A stretch of DNA of 36,988 nucleotides from an uncultured Roseburia sp. (GCA_947628935.1 CANRBT010000004.1:1-36988), one strand, 5' to 3'. Positions 18,611 to 28,389 are shown, numbered from the stretch's first letter. A program made the numbers and translations. The notes: generated by a model not told the origin, from the sequence alone.

Positions 18611-19843
18611 CTAGGAGCGGTAATCCGCATTGATCTTGACGTAATCATAGGTCAGGTCGCAGCCCCACGCCGTCGCCTCCGCGTCCCCCATTTTGATATC
18701 CGCGATCGCCGTCACCTTCGGCTCCGAGAGGATGCGCGTCGCCTCCTCCTCGCTGTAATCCACGGCCACGCCGTCGGAGATGAGCCGGATCCTTCCCGCC
18801 GCGCTCTCAAAGAACAGATCGACCCTCTCCGGGTCGAACTCGGCGCCCGAATATCCCATCGCGCATAAAATCCTTCCCCAGTTCGCATCGTGCCCGTAAA
18901 TCGCCGCCTTTGTCAGGCTCGACGTCACAACGGACTTGCTCAACACCTTCGCCTGCTCCTTCGTCGCCGCGCCGACGACCCGGACCTCAAAGAGCGCCGT
19001 CGCACCCTCCCCGTCGCCTGCCATCTCCTTTGCCAGCGTCTCATTGACAAAGTGCAGCGCCTCGCAGAACGCCCGGTAGTCCTCATTTTTTTCCGTGATC
19101 TCGGGATTGCCCGCCATGCCGTTGGCGAGCAGCAGGCAGGTATCGTTCGTCGAGGTGTCCCCGTCCACGGAGATCATGTTGTACGTGTCCTCCACGTCCG
19201 CGCGCAGCGCCTCCTGCAGAAGCTCCTGTGAGATCGCCGCATCCGTCGTCACAAAGCTTAACATCGTGCACATATTCGGGTGGATCATCCCGGAGCCCTT
19301 GCACATGCCCCCGATCGTCACGGTCACGCCGCCGGCCGTAAACGCTGCCGCGACCTCCTTCTCATGGGTATCGGTCGTCATGATCGCCAGAGCGGCGTCA
19401 TGCCCTCCCTCCAGGCTCCCCGCAAGGGCGGGAACCAGCGCCTCCACGCCTCCGCGGATCCGGTCGACGGGCAGCTGCTTTCCGATGACGCCTGTGGATG
19501 CCACAAGCACCTGCTCTGCCGGTATGCCCAGAAGCTCTCCCGCCTTCTGCGCCGTCGCCCTGCAGCAGCCCATGCCCTCCTCGCCTGTGCAGGCGTTCGC
19601 GATGCCGGCATTGACGACGACCGCCTGCGCCTGCTTCGTCCCGTACACAACCTGCTGATCCCATTTTACCGGAGCCGCCTTCACCAGATTGGTCGTGAAG
19701 GTTCCCGCCGCGCGGCACGGGACCTCACTGTAGATCATCGCCATGTCCTTCCTGTCCTGATATTTGATGCCCGCCGCCGTACCTGCCGCCGAAAATCCCT
19801 TTGCCGCGGTCACGCCGCCTCTGATCTGCTTCATTGCCCTCAT
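18611..19843 (-). CDS. argJ: Glutamate N-acetyltransferase/amino-acid acetyltransferase ArgJ
   Basis: VVVNAGIANACTGEEG, GGMCKGSGMIHPNMCTMLSFVTTDA (autoprocessing motif), VDGDTSTNDTCLLLANG. Confidence 0.95.
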   Translation of the reverse strand: MRAMKQIRGGVTAAKGFSAAGTAAGIKYQDRKDMAMIYSEVPCRAAGTFTTNLVKAAPVKWDQQVVYGTKQAQAVVVNAGIANACTGEEGMGCCRATAQKAGELLGIPAEQVLVASTGVIGKQLPVDRIRGGVEALVPALAGSLEGGHDAALAIMTTDTHEKEVAAAFTAGGVTVTIGGMCKGSGMIHPNMCTMLSFVTTDAAISQELLQEALRADVEDTYNMISVDGDTSTNDTCLLLANGMAGNPEITEKNEDYRAFCEALHFVNETLAKEMAGDGEGATALFEVRVVGAATKEQAKVLSKSVVTSSLTKAAIYGHDANWGRILCAMGYSGAEFDPERVDLFFESAAGRIRLISDGVAVDYSEEEATRILSEPKVTAIADIKMGDAEATAWGCDLTYDYVKINADYRS

Positions 19844-19847
19844 CCTC

Positions 19848-20309
19848 CTATGGGTTGTAGCGCGTCACATTCTCCTCGTTCAGCACGCACTCGTAATAGT
19901 TCAAGTCCTCGCGGAAGCTCCAGCCGAGTCCCTGCCAGAACCGGTTGCCGACCTCGTTCGTCCGGAACGCCACGAGGTTGACCTTGTTGATGTGCTCCCG
20001 TTTCAACGCGTCCAAGCACTCCCGCACCAGCCTCTGTCCGATCCCCTGCTTGCGGAACTCCTCCTTCACGCAGACATGGTACAGGCAGCCCCTCCTGCCG
20101 TCGTGCCCGCAGAGGATCGCTCCCACGATCTCACCGTCCCAGACCGCCACCATGCTCGTGTCCGGGTTCCTGCGGATAAAACGCTCCACACCCTCACGGG
20201 AATCGTCCATGCTCCGTATGCCAAAGCCGTGGATCCCCATCCAGAGCCCGTGTACCTCCTCAAAGTCCTCCATCGTCATCACGCGGAAGACCGGTTTCTT
20301 TTCTTCCAT
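19848..20309 (-). CDS. GNAT-family N-acetyltransferase
   Basis: MEEKKPVFRVMTMEDFEEVHGLW...LYHVCVKEEFRKQGIGQRLVRECLDALK (GNAT acetyl-CoA motif). Start set to 20309; upstream part of the ORF is antisense to argC. Confidence 0.88.
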   Translation of the reverse strand: MEEKKPVFRVMTMEDFEEVHGLWMGIHGFGIRSMDDSREGVERFIRRNPDTSMVAVWDGEIVGAILCGHDGRRGCLYHVCVKEEFRKQGIGQRLVRECLDALKREHINKVNLVAFRTNEVGNRFWQGLGWSFREDLNYYECVLNEENVTRYNP

Positions 20310-20332
20310 AATATCCGATCCCCTTTTCTTTG

Positions 20333-21388
20333 CTATGGGAACATCGGAGCGAGCGCAAGCCCCTCCTTCTCGTCGCATCCGAACAACAGATTCATATTCT
20401 GTACCGCCTGCCCCGCGGCGCCCTTTACCAGATTGTCCAGCGCGCCCATCATCACGACTCTGCCGGTGCGCCCGTCCACAGTAAATCCGATATCGACATA
20501 ATTGCTGCCCTCGACCCACTTCGTCTCGGGACATACGCCGTCGTCCAGCACGCGGACAAACGTCTCCTCCTTATAATAGCTCTCGTAGACCGCCCGAAGC
20601 TCGTCCGCCCCCGGCAGCGAGCCGTCCGGTCTTCTCACGAGGGACGCGTACTCCGTCACCAGAATGCCCCGGTTCATCGGGACCAGATGCGGCGTAAAGC
20701 TCACTGTGATCTCCCTGCCCGCCGCATAGCCGAGCTGCTCCTCGATCTCCGGCGTGTGCCTGTGGGTCGCCACCCCGTACGCCTTGATGTTCTCGTTGAC
20801 CTCGCAGTACAGGTTCGGCAGCTTCGCCCCGCGCCCCGCCCCGGACGTCCCGGATTTTGCATCGATGATGAGCGTCGACGGATCGATGAGCCCTTCCTTT
20901 ACCAGAGGGTACGCAGTCAAAATCGAGCAGGTCGTGTAGCAGCCCGGATTCGCCACGAGCCGCGCCCCCCTGATCTTCTCCCGGTTCACCTCGCAGAGCC
21001 CGTAGACCGCCTCCGGAAGAAACTGCGGGCTTTTGTGCTCGATCCGGTACCATTTCTCGTAGACGGAGACGTCCTTGATGCGAAAATCCGCGGACAGGTC
21101 GATGACCTTCGCCTTCCCGAGGATCTCCTCCGTCAGCACGCCTGCCAGAAAGCCCTGCGGCGTCGCCGTAAAGATCACGTCCACCTGCGACGCAAGCTCC
21201 GCCACATTGTCATCCCTGCAGACATCCTCCACCACCTGAAACATGTTCCGGTAGACGTCTGCATAGCGCTGATCGACATAGCTGCGCGAGCCGTACCATT
21301 TAATCTCTGCCTCCTTATGCCCCATCAAAAGCCGGACCAGCTCGTTTCCCGCGTAGCCCGTCGCCCCGATGATCCCTGCCCTTATCAT
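20333..21388 (-). CDS. argC: N-acetyl-gamma-glutamyl-phosphate reductase
   Basis: IRAGIIGATGYAGNELVRLLMGHKEAEI, VANPGCYTTCSILTAYPL, SGTSGAGRGAK. Confidence 0.96.
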   Translation of the reverse strand: MIRAGIIGATGYAGNELVRLLMGHKEAEIKWYGSRSYVDQRYADVYRNMFQVVEDVCRDDNVAELASQVDVIFTATPQGFLAGVLTEEILGKAKVIDLSADFRIKDVSVYEKWYRIEHKSPQFLPEAVYGLCEVNREKIRGARLVANPGCYTTCSILTAYPLVKEGLIDPSTLIIDAKSGTSGAGRGAKLPNLYCEVNENIKAYGVATHRHTPEIEEQLGYAAGREITVSFTPHLVPMNRGILVTEYASLVRRPDGSLPGADELRAVYESYYKEETFVRVLDDGVCPETKWVEGSNYVDIGFTVDGRTGRVVMMGALDNLVKGAAGQAVQNMNLLFGCDEKEGLALAPMFP

Positions 21389-21477
21389 CCGAATCCCCCT
21401 TCTTTCCTGGTTTGACCATACTATGTATTATCTTAGTATACCTGCCCTGTTTCGTAAAGCCCCATTTTTATTTTGCC

Positions 21478-21514
21478 GTTGCATAATTATACACCATCGC
21501 TCCTTCCGTTGCAA
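21478..21514 (-). promoter_or_regulatory. argC promoter with overlapping ARG box
   Basis: Minus strand TTGCAA (21514..21509)-N17-TATAAT (21491..21486); GTTGCATAATTATACACC at 21478-21495 matches the ArgR palindrome and covers the -10. Confidence 0.75.
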
Positions 21515-21566
21515 CCCCAAATTTTCCTTAATTTTACTGTATATCGCCTGTTGTTCTGTCAATCTT

Positions 21567-21605
21567 TATGCATTTTTATCTTCTTTTTATGCATATTTTT
21601 TCACT
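21567..21605. promoter_or_regulatory. Tandem ARG-box-like operators upstream of argG
   Basis: TATGCATTTTTATCTTCT and TATGCATATTTTTTCACT; TGCAT cores spaced 21 bp, as in two 18 bp ARG boxes with a 3 bp gap. Confidence 0.6.
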
Positions 21606-21633
21606 TGCCATTCTGTCCCATTTGTTGTATATT
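21605..21633 (+). promoter_or_regulatory. argG promoter
   Basis: TTGCCA-N17-TATATT. Confidence 0.65.
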
Positions 21634-21676
21634 GGAGATAAATTACAAATCTTACCCAACAGAAAGGATGTTTTCC

Positions 21677-22897
21677 ATGAAAGAAAAAGTAATCTTGGCT
21701 TACTCCGGCGGACTCGACACCACGGCGATCATCCCGTGGCTCAAGGAGAACTACGACTACGAGGTCATCTGCTGCTGCATCGACTGCGGGCAGGAGGAGG
21801 AGCTGGACGGTCTGGAAGAGCGGGCGATCTCCTGCGGCGCGGCAAAGCTCTACATCGTCGACATCATCGACGAGTTCTGCGAGGACTACATCATGCCCTG
21901 CGTCGAGGCGAACGCCGTCTATGAGAACAAGTACCTGCTCGGCACCTCCATGGCGCGCCCGCTGATCGCGAAGAAGCTGGTCGAGGTCGCCCGCAAGGAG
22001 GGCGCGACCGCGATCTGCCACGGCGCGACCGGAAAGGGCAACGACCAGATCCGCTTCGAGCTCGGCATCAAGGCGCTGGCGCCGGATCTGAAGATCATCG
22101 CCGCATGGCGCGACGACAAGTGGACGATGCAGTCCCGCCAGGACGAGATCGACTACTGCCAGGCACACGGCATCCATCTGCCGTTCTCCGCGGATTCCAG
22201 CTACAGCCGCGACCGCAACATCTGGCACATCAGCCATGAGGGTCTGGAGCTCGAGGATCCGGCTTGCGAGCCGAACTATGAGCATCTGCTCGTCCTGGGC
22301 GTCACGCCCGAGAAGGCGCCGGACGAGGGCGAGTATGTGACGATGACCTTTGAGAAGGGCGTACCGAAGTCCGTGAACGGCAAAGAAATGAAGGTGTCCG
22401 ACATCATCCGCGAGCTGAACCGCCTCGGCGGAAAGCACGGCATCGGCATCATCGACATCGTGGAGAACCGCGTGGTCGGCATGAAATCCCGCGGTGTCTA
22501 TGAGACACCGGGCGGCACGATCCTGATGGAGGCGCACCAGCAGCTCGAGGAACTCGTCCTGGACCGCGCGACGATGGAGGCAAAGAAGGACATGGGCAAC
22601 AAGCTGGCGCAGATCGTGTACGAGGGCAAGTGGTTCACCCCGCTGTGCGACGCTGTGAAGGCTTTCGTCTCCTCCACACAGGAGTATGTGACCGGCGAGG
22701 TCAGATTCAAGCTGTACAAGGGCAATATCATCAAGGCGGGCACGACCTCCCCGTATTCGCTCTACAGCGAGTCCCTGGCAAGCTTCACGACCGGCGACCT
22801 CTACGACCACCACGACGCGGAGGGCTTCATCACCCTGTTCGGGCTGCCGCTCAAGGTCCGCGCGATGAAGCTGCAGGAGCTGGACAGTAAGAACTAA
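21677..22897 (+). CDS. argG: Argininosuccinate synthase
   Basis: MKEKVILAYSGGLDTTAIIPWLKENY, CHGATGKGNDQIRFE; start 21677 after AGAAAGGA. Confidence 0.96.
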   Translation: MKEKVILAYSGGLDTTAIIPWLKENYDYEVICCCIDCGQEEELDGLEERAISCGAAKLYIVDIIDEFCEDYIMPCVEANAVYENKYLLGTSMARPLIAKKLVEVARKEGATAICHGATGKGNDQIRFELGIKALAPDLKIIAAWRDDKWTMQSRQDEIDYCQAHGIHLPFSADSSYSRDRNIWHISHEGLELEDPACEPNYEHLLVLGVTPEKAPDEGEYVTMTFEKGVPKSVNGKEMKVSDIIRELNRLGGKHGIGIIDIVENRVVGMKSRGVYETPGGTILMEAHQQLEELVLDRATMEAKKDMGNKLAQIVYEGKWFTPLCDAVKAFVSSTQEYVTGEVRFKLYKGNIIKAGTTSPYSLYSESLASFTTGDLYDHHDAEGFITLFGLPLKVRAMKLQELDSKN

Positions 22898-22914
22898 ACC
22901 ACTGCGTTAAAAAG

Positions 22915-22942
22915 CAAAACGTGCGCCGCGGCGCACGTTTTG
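22915..22942. terminator. Bidirectional intrinsic terminator between argG and the SCP2-like gene
   Basis: CAAAACGTGCGCC-GC-GGCGCACGTTTTG, perfect 13 bp stem followed by TTTTTTT. Confidence 0.9.
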
Positions 22943-22954
22943 TTTTTTTATCCG

Positions 22955-23368
22955 CTATTTTCTCTTTTTCTTGCGGTTCGGCCACTTTTTATCCTGCCCC
23001 TCCCGCTGTTCCTTCGCCTGAACCTCCGCCTTTACATGCTTCTTGATGGAGGCGGAAATATCTTTGAGCAGAAGCGCCTTCTCGATGCTGCCGTCCAGCT
23101 GGATCTTCCCCTGCGTAAATGCCCACATCGGGTCGAGCTCGCCGCTGCCGATGCGGATCAGCGTATCTGCAGTTGTCGTAAACAGCGCGTCGCGGTCAAA
23201 ATATTCATACGGCTCCACGAACACCTGCCCGTCCCTGATCTCAAGGTAAAATGCGCCTTCCGCCTCTCCTGTGATGTTGAACTGATAGGCAACATGCTGC
23301 CCGATATTGGTCACATCCGCCTTGCCAAAGAGCTCTCTTGCTTTTTCCACCAGTTCCTCATACGTCAT
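22955..23368 (-). CDS. SCP2 sterol-binding domain-like protein
   Basis: VAYQFNITGEAEGAFYLEIRDGQVFVEPYEY...RIGSGELDPMWAFTQGKIQLDGSIEKAL, SCP2-type pattern. Confidence 0.75.
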   Translation of the reverse strand: MTYEELVEKARELFGKADVTNIGQHVAYQFNITGEAEGAFYLEIRDGQVFVEPYEYFDRDALFTTTADTLIRIGSGELDPMWAFTQGKIQLDGSIEKALLLKDISASIKKHVKAEVQAKEQREGQDKKWPNRKKKRK

Positions 23369-23387
23369 ATCTTCTTCCTCCTGTTTT

Positions 23388-24800
23388 TTATGGTCTCTGT
23401 TCTATGATCTCATCCAGGATCCGAAGACCCTGGCATATCTCATCCTCACGCAGGCTCCCATAGCCGATCAGGAGCGTCGGGCGCCCGTTCTCTCTGTTTC
23501 CCGTCAGATCATACGCTCCGAGCCCCGAGATCCGAACGCCTCGCGCACGCGCGCGCGCACAAAGCTCCTGCTCCGTGAGCGCTGTGTCCGCCTCCACCAA
23601 AAGATGCAGCCCCGCATGCTCGCCGCTGACCCTGCGCACCCAGCGCCTTCCTTTGAGCTCTCCGAGCAGGAAATCATGACGGCTGCGATACAGACCCCGC
23701 ATCCGGTTCAGATGCCTCTCAAAATGTCCGCCCGCAAGGAACTCGTACAGGATCTCCTGCTGGACGCGCGGCACCGTCGTCGTATAAAAGCCGCATACCT
23801 GCCGATAGCGCTCCATCAGCTCCGGCGGAAGCACCAGATAGCTGATGCGCAGGGACGGCGCGATGCTCTTGGAAAAGGTGCCCAGATAGATGACACGCCC
23901 GCCGCGGTCGATCCCCTGAAGCGACGGGATCGGCTTCCCGCGGTACCGGTACTCGCTGTCATGGTCATCCTCGATCAGATACCGCCCCTCCTCTTCCATC
24001 GCCCACTTCAACAGCTCCGCCCGCTGACCGAGCGGCATGATGTTTCCAAGCGGAAACTGATGAGAAGGCATCACATACGCCAGATCGGCGCGCGCCGTCC
24101 GCATCGCCTCCCTGTCGCTTCCCAGCGTCCCCGCGGGCACGGGCGCCACGGTATAGCCCATCCCTGAAAATGTGTAAAACGCCTGCGGATAACCGGGATT
24201 TTCCATCAGAAGGGTCCGCCCCGGTCCCAGCAGCTGTGCCAACAGGATCTCCAGGTATTCGTTTCCCGCTCCGAGAATGATCTCCGACTCCCGGCAGTTC
24301 ACCCCGCGCGCCCGGTGCAGATACCGCATGATCTCCCTGCGCAGCGAGACCTCTCCCTGTCCGTCCCCGGCGAGCAGCAGCTCTTCCCTGTCGTCCTGCA
24401 GCACCCTCTTCGAAAGCTTCCTCCACACATTGTAGGGGAAATGCTCCGTATCGACCAGATAAGGGGAAAAATCGACGATGCAGGGGCTCTCCTCCCGCTC
24501 CGCCGTCCCCGACGCCGACCTGCTCTCCGTCCGATCCGACCGGTACAATTCCCGGACGTCACACACATAAAAGCCTCTGCAGGGCTCCGCCTGAATGTAA
24601 CCCTCCGCAAGGAGCTGCCCATAGGCAAGCTCCACTGTGCTGCGGCTGACGGAAATGTTCCTCGCGAGCAGGCGGGTCGACGGCAGCTTCTCCCCGCGCT
24701 CCAGCCTGCCCGAGACGATCTCCTCCCGGATATGCCGGTAAATCCTCTCGTACAGGGGCGCTTTTTCTCCCCCCTGCAGGTCGATCATAAGCTCCTGCAT
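23388..24800 (-). CDS. MocR/PdxR-like GntR-family regulator with aminotransferase domain
   Basis: N-terminal GntR wHTH (PLYERIYRHIREEIVSGRLERGEKLPSTRLLARNISVSRSTVELAYGQLLAEGYI) fused to a PLP aminotransferase fold (YLIEDDHDSEYRYRGKPIPSLQ...YLGTFSKSIAPSLRISYLVLP). Start 24800 overlaps the upstream stop. Confidence 0.93.
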   Translation of the reverse strand: MQELMIDLQGGEKAPLYERIYRHIREEIVSGRLERGEKLPSTRLLARNISVSRSTVELAYGQLLAEGYIQAEPCRGFYVCDVRELYRSDRTESRSASGTAEREESPCIVDFSPYLVDTEHFPYNVWRKLSKRVLQDDREELLLAGDGQGEVSLRREIMRYLHRARGVNCRESEIILGAGNEYLEILLAQLLGPGRTLLMENPGYPQAFYTFSGMGYTVAPVPAGTLGSDREAMRTARADLAYVMPSHQFPLGNIMPLGQRAELLKWAMEEEGRYLIEDDHDSEYRYRGKPIPSLQGIDRGGRVIYLGTFSKSIAPSLRISYLVLPPELMERYRQVCGFYTTTVPRVQQEILYEFLAGGHFERHLNRMRGLYRSRHDFLLGELKGRRWVRRVSGEHAGLHLLVEADTALTEQELCARARARGVRISGLGAYDLTGNRENGRPTLLIGYGSLREDEICQGLRILDEIIEQRP

Positions 24801-25657
24801 TACTGCTTGCTCTTTTTGATCTCTTCCACGATCTGATTCTTCAGATCGAACGCGCGCTCCTTCATCTTCTTGGATGCAGACGGCGACTGCTGGATGCGGG
24901 CAATGCACTTGGACGCCACATCAAATTTTCTGAAATGCACGGACATCGTCGCGATCAGATAATCCATCGTGCACTCGTCCATGCCGCAGATCGGGTAGGA
25001 CTCCGTGGACATCGCCTTGTTCAGCCCCTCATAGGCCTGCTGATAGAATATCTCCTCCTGCTCCTTGCACTCCTTGCGCACAGCCTCGTTTGCGGGATCC
25101 GCCGGATCCAGGGACTCGTACTTGCCGCGCAGCACCCAGGCAAGATTCAGGCAGACGTACGCCTTCTCGCTCGTCTTGCCCTTCTTCGCGATCGTACAGA
25201 ACAGCGCCAGCTTGTAGCGCTCGATCGCCGTGTCGTAATCCACGATCGCGGCCTCCGAGCTCGTGCCGTCCGCCTTGAAATTCGCACAGACCTGCTCCTT
25301 GACCATCTTGACCTGCAGGCTGGAGAGGTGGTCAAAATAACGGCTGATCGCCGTGTAACCGCAGAACGGGCAGGAGACGACGTTGTACTTCAACGTGTCT
25401 ATGTACTCAAAGCGCGGACGCAGGTCCGCATCCGGCTCCATGCGCTTCACGCGCCCGTTCTTGATCATCTTCGTCTTAAACACCTGATCGCACACGGCGC
25501 AGCGGATCGTCTTATCCAGCAGGAAGCTCTCCTCCTCCGGCGCCGCCTCCTTCTTCTCCCCTTCCTCCGTCACGACGGTCTTTTTCTCCTCCGCGAACAG
25601 ATTGGTCGTGTCCTCCGCCTTCAGCCCGAATTTTTCAAGTCCAGCAAATAAGTTCAT
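24800..25657 (-). CDS. DUF2225-family protein
   Basis: Two CxxC pairs (IRCAVCDQVFKTK; VVSCPFCGYTAISRYFDHLS) followed by a helical region. Start set to 25657 (MNLFAGLEKFGLK). Confidence 0.75.
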   Translation of the reverse strand: MNLFAGLEKFGLKAEDTTNLFAEEKKTVVTEEGEKKEAAPEEESFLLDKTIRCAVCDQVFKTKMIKNGRVKRMEPDADLRPRFEYIDTLKYNVVSCPFCGYTAISRYFDHLSSLQVKMVKEQVCANFKADGTSSEAAIVDYDTAIERYKLALFCTIAKKGKTSEKAYVCLNLAWVLRGKYESLDPADPANEAVRKECKEQEEIFYQQAYEGLNKAMSTESYPICGMDECTMDYLIATMSVHFRKFDVASKCIARIQQSPSASKKMKERAFDLKNQIVEEIKKSKQ

Positions 25658-25709
25658 TTTTTTTCCTCCTAAAACTATACACACATATCTCAGAGCTCTC
25701 CCGGACCGC

Positions 25710-27377
25710 CTAAGCCGTAGGCAGCTTAAACGAACTCTTTAAGGAAACGATCCGGTTGAACACCAGATGCTCCTGTGTCGAATCCTTCGCATCCACACAG
25801 AAGAAGCCCTGTCTGACAAACTGATAGCTGTCGTATGCCGCCGCTCCCGCCAGATTCTCCTCCAGCCTGCAGTGTTCCAGCACCGTCAGGGAATTCGGAT
25901 TCAGATTGAGGCTTCCGTCCTCGTTGTAGACCCCCTTCTCCTCATCCACGATATTCTCATACAGACGGACTGTGGCGTCGATCGCATGCGCGGCAGACAC
26001 CCAGTGGATCGTCCCTTTGACCTTCCTGCCGTCCGGGCTGCTGCCTCCCCTCGACGCCGGGTCGTAGGTGCAGTGGATCGTCGTCACCCTGCCGTTTTCG
26101 TCCTTCTCGTAACTGTTACAGGTCACAAAGTACGCATTCATCAGGCGCACCTCATTCCCCGGGAACAGGCGGAAATACTTTTTCGGAGGTTCCTCCATGA
26201 AATCCTCGCGTTCGATGTACAGCTCGCGTGAAAACGGGATCCGACGGCTCCCGAGCGCTTCGTTTTCCAGGTTGTTCGCAACCTCCAGATACTCCGTCTC
26301 CCCCTCGGGATAGTTGTCGATGATGACCTTCACGGGATCCAGCACAGCCATCATGCGCGCCCGCTTGAGCTTCAGGTCCTCTCTGATGCAGTATTCGAGC
26401 ATCGCGTAATCCACGGAGCTGTTCGCCTTCGCCACCCCGCACAGCTCCACGAACAGCTTTAAGGATTCCGGGGTAAATCCTCTCCGGCGCAGCGCCGCGA
26501 TCGACACGAGCCGCGGATCGTCCCAACCGTCCACGATGCCCTCCTCCACAAGCCGCTTGATATAGCGCTTCCCGGTCACAACGTTCGTCAGGTACAGCTT
26601 CGCGAACTCGATCTGCTTCGGCGGCATCTCATATTCCAGTTCACGCACCACCCAGTCGTAGAGCGGTCTGTGATCCTCAAATTCCAACGTGCAGATGGAG
26701 TGGGTGATCCCTTCTATGGCATCCTCGATCGGATGCGCAAAATCGTACATCGGATAGATGCACCACGCATCCCCCGTCCTGTGGTGCGACATATGCGCGA
26801 CGCGGTAGATGACCGGATCACGCATGTTGATATTGGAGGACGCCATATCGATCCGCGCGCGAAGCACCTTCTCCCCGTCTGCGAACTTCCCCGCCCGCAT
26901 ATCGGAAAACAGCGCCAGATTCTCCTCCACGCTCCTTGTGCTGCCGGGATCCTCCCTGCCCGGTTCGGTCAGCGTACCGCGGTATTCGCGGATCTCCTCG
27001 GCGGTCAGGTCGGACACATACGCCTTGCCCTTTTTGATGAGCTTCACGGCACCCTCATACATCTGTTCAAAATAATCCGACGCAAAATAGAGCCGATCCT
27101 CCCACTCCGCGCCGAGCCACCGGATATCCTCCTTGATCGCCTCCACGAACTCCTCGCGCTCCTTCGTCGGATTCGTGTCGTCGAACCGCAGATTGAATTT
27201 GCCGCCATACTTCTGTGCCAGCCCGTAATTTAACAGGATGGACTTGGCATGCCCAATGTGCAGATAGCCGTTCGGCTCCGGCGGAAACCGGGTGTGTACC
27301 TCCCTGCAATGTCCCTCTTGTATGTCCTTATCAATGATCTGTTCGATAAAATTCCTGGAGGCATTCTCCTGTTCCAT
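25710..27377 (-). CDS. glnS: Glutamine--tRNA ligase
   Basis: [79 protein letters not shown]. Start set to 27377. Confidence 0.96.
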   Translation of the reverse strand: MEQENASRNFIEQIIDKDIQEGHCREVHTRFPPEPNGYLHIGHAKSILLNYGLAQKYGGKFNLRFDDTNPTKEREEFVEAIKEDIRWLGAEWEDRLYFASDYFEQMYEGAVKLIKKGKAYVSDLTAEEIREYRGTLTEPGREDPGSTRSVEENLALFSDMRAGKFADGEKVLRARIDMASSNINMRDPVIYRVAHMSHHRTGDAWCIYPMYDFAHPIEDAIEGITHSICTLEFEDHRPLYDWVVRELEYEMPPKQIEFAKLYLTNVVTGKRYIKRLVEEGIVDGWDDPRLVSIAALRRRGFTPESLKLFVELCGVAKANSSVDYAMLEYCIREDLKLKRARMMAVLDPVKVIIDNYPEGETEYLEVANNLENEALGSRRIPFSRELYIEREDFMEEPPKKYFRLFPGNEVRLMNAYFVTCNSYEKDENGRVTTIHCTYDPASRGGSSPDGRKVKGTIHWVSAAHAIDATVRLYENIVDEEKGVYNEDGSLNLNPNSLTVLEHCRLEENLAGAAAYDSYQFVRQGFFCVDAKDSTQEHLVFNRIVSLKSSFKLPTA

Positions 27378-27502
27378 ATGACCGCCCACGCCTTTCTGTG
27401 TTTTTTGTTCCGAAACAACGCACGCTCCGCGAGGCATCCGAATTGCCGAAACAAAGCAATCCATGAAACATCATACCTGCCGTCCCGCGACCATGCAAGT
27501 AT

Positions 27503-27532
27503 ACTATAACATGAATTGCTTATGTTTGTTAA
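27503..27532 (-). promoter_or_regulatory. Candidate glnS promoter
   Basis: Minus strand TTAACA-N18-TATAGT. Confidence 0.4.
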
Positions 27533-27562
27533 GACTCTATTTTCTTTTTCTCCGAACCTGCA

Positions 27563-28276
27563 TCATACCGTGTAGTCCACGGACTGTCCGATCTGCTTCT
27601 CACTGTCTGTCTGTATGTAATCTGCCCGCGCGGAGACGAGCGCGTCATTGATCTTCTTGAGCACATCCTCCCACGAGGAGCCCTCCACCATCTCCAGGTC
27701 GCGTCTGCCGCCCTTCAAGCGATCCTCCCTGCGCTGTTTTTCCGCCTCCTTCGCAGCCTTCCTTTTCTCCTCCCGCGACTCGGCGCGCTTCTCGTCGATG
27801 CGCTCGCGCTGCTGCTCTAAGGATTTGTCCACGACCGCAAAGAAGGACGCGTTCCCGTTGTCATCAAAGGTCATCCCAAACGAGCTGACCTTATCGGCAT
27901 TCCCGCCGAGCTGCGACTTCATCTGATTCAGCTGCATCGTCGCATTGCTCAGGATCGTCTCATACTTCTTGCGGTAATCCTCGTCCTCCGCCATCTTCTC
28001 GATCTTGTCGGAATCGATCAGCACCAAAAGCTCCTTGGAGCTCGCGTACATTCCCTTGTTGCGCTCCGCCTCCTCCTTCATCTCCGGCGATACGAGGATA
28101 AAATCCATATTGGAATACTTTGCCTTCAGCTTCTCGTAGTACTTCTGCGCCTTCTCGCTCAGCTCCGGCTGTCCGATCGTCCTGCCGTATGTACGGCTGT
28201 CCTTCACAGTCTTGTCGCGGTACTGATAATCCGCCGCGTACGTCGCCACTGCACTGTTACTCTCCAACTGTCCCAT
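27563..28276 (-). CDS. Uncharacterised protein, possibly DUF6033-like
   Basis: 237 aa; YYEKLKAKYSNMDFILVSPEMKEEAERNKGMYASSKELLVLIDSDKIEKMAEDEDYRKKYE, charged coiled-coil C-terminus; AAGGAGG RBS. Confidence 0.5.
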   Translation of the reverse strand: MGQLESNSAVATYAADYQYRDKTVKDSRTYGRTIGQPELSEKAQKYYEKLKAKYSNMDFILVSPEMKEEAERNKGMYASSKELLVLIDSDKIEKMAEDEDYRKKYETILSNATMQLNQMKSQLGGNADKVSSFGMTFDDNGNASFFAVVDKSLEQQRERIDEKRAESREEKRKAAKEAEKQRREDRLKGGRRDLEMVEGSSWEDVLKKINDALVSARADYIQTDSEKQIGQSVDYTV

Positions 28277-28389
28277 CGCATGTTCCTCCTTGATCTGTGC
28301 GCCCTCCGCATCGCACGGAGGGGATAACTCCGTTTATCTTTCTATATGGATATCGGCAGAGAAACGCTTTTTTTGAAGAGAGCGCCCTC

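Noticed and set aside
21587-22813. 408 aa minus-strand ORF opposite argG
   Set aside because: argG is unambiguous; the opposite frame is open because of strong GC-biased codon usage, and the ORF runs through the regulatory region.
25658-25709. Possible T-box or other riboswitch near the aminoacyl-tRNA synthetase genes
   Set aside because: Leaders of glnS and trpS are short (roughly 70-125 nt from predicted promoters) and lack a recognisable T-box motif or terminator/antiterminator.
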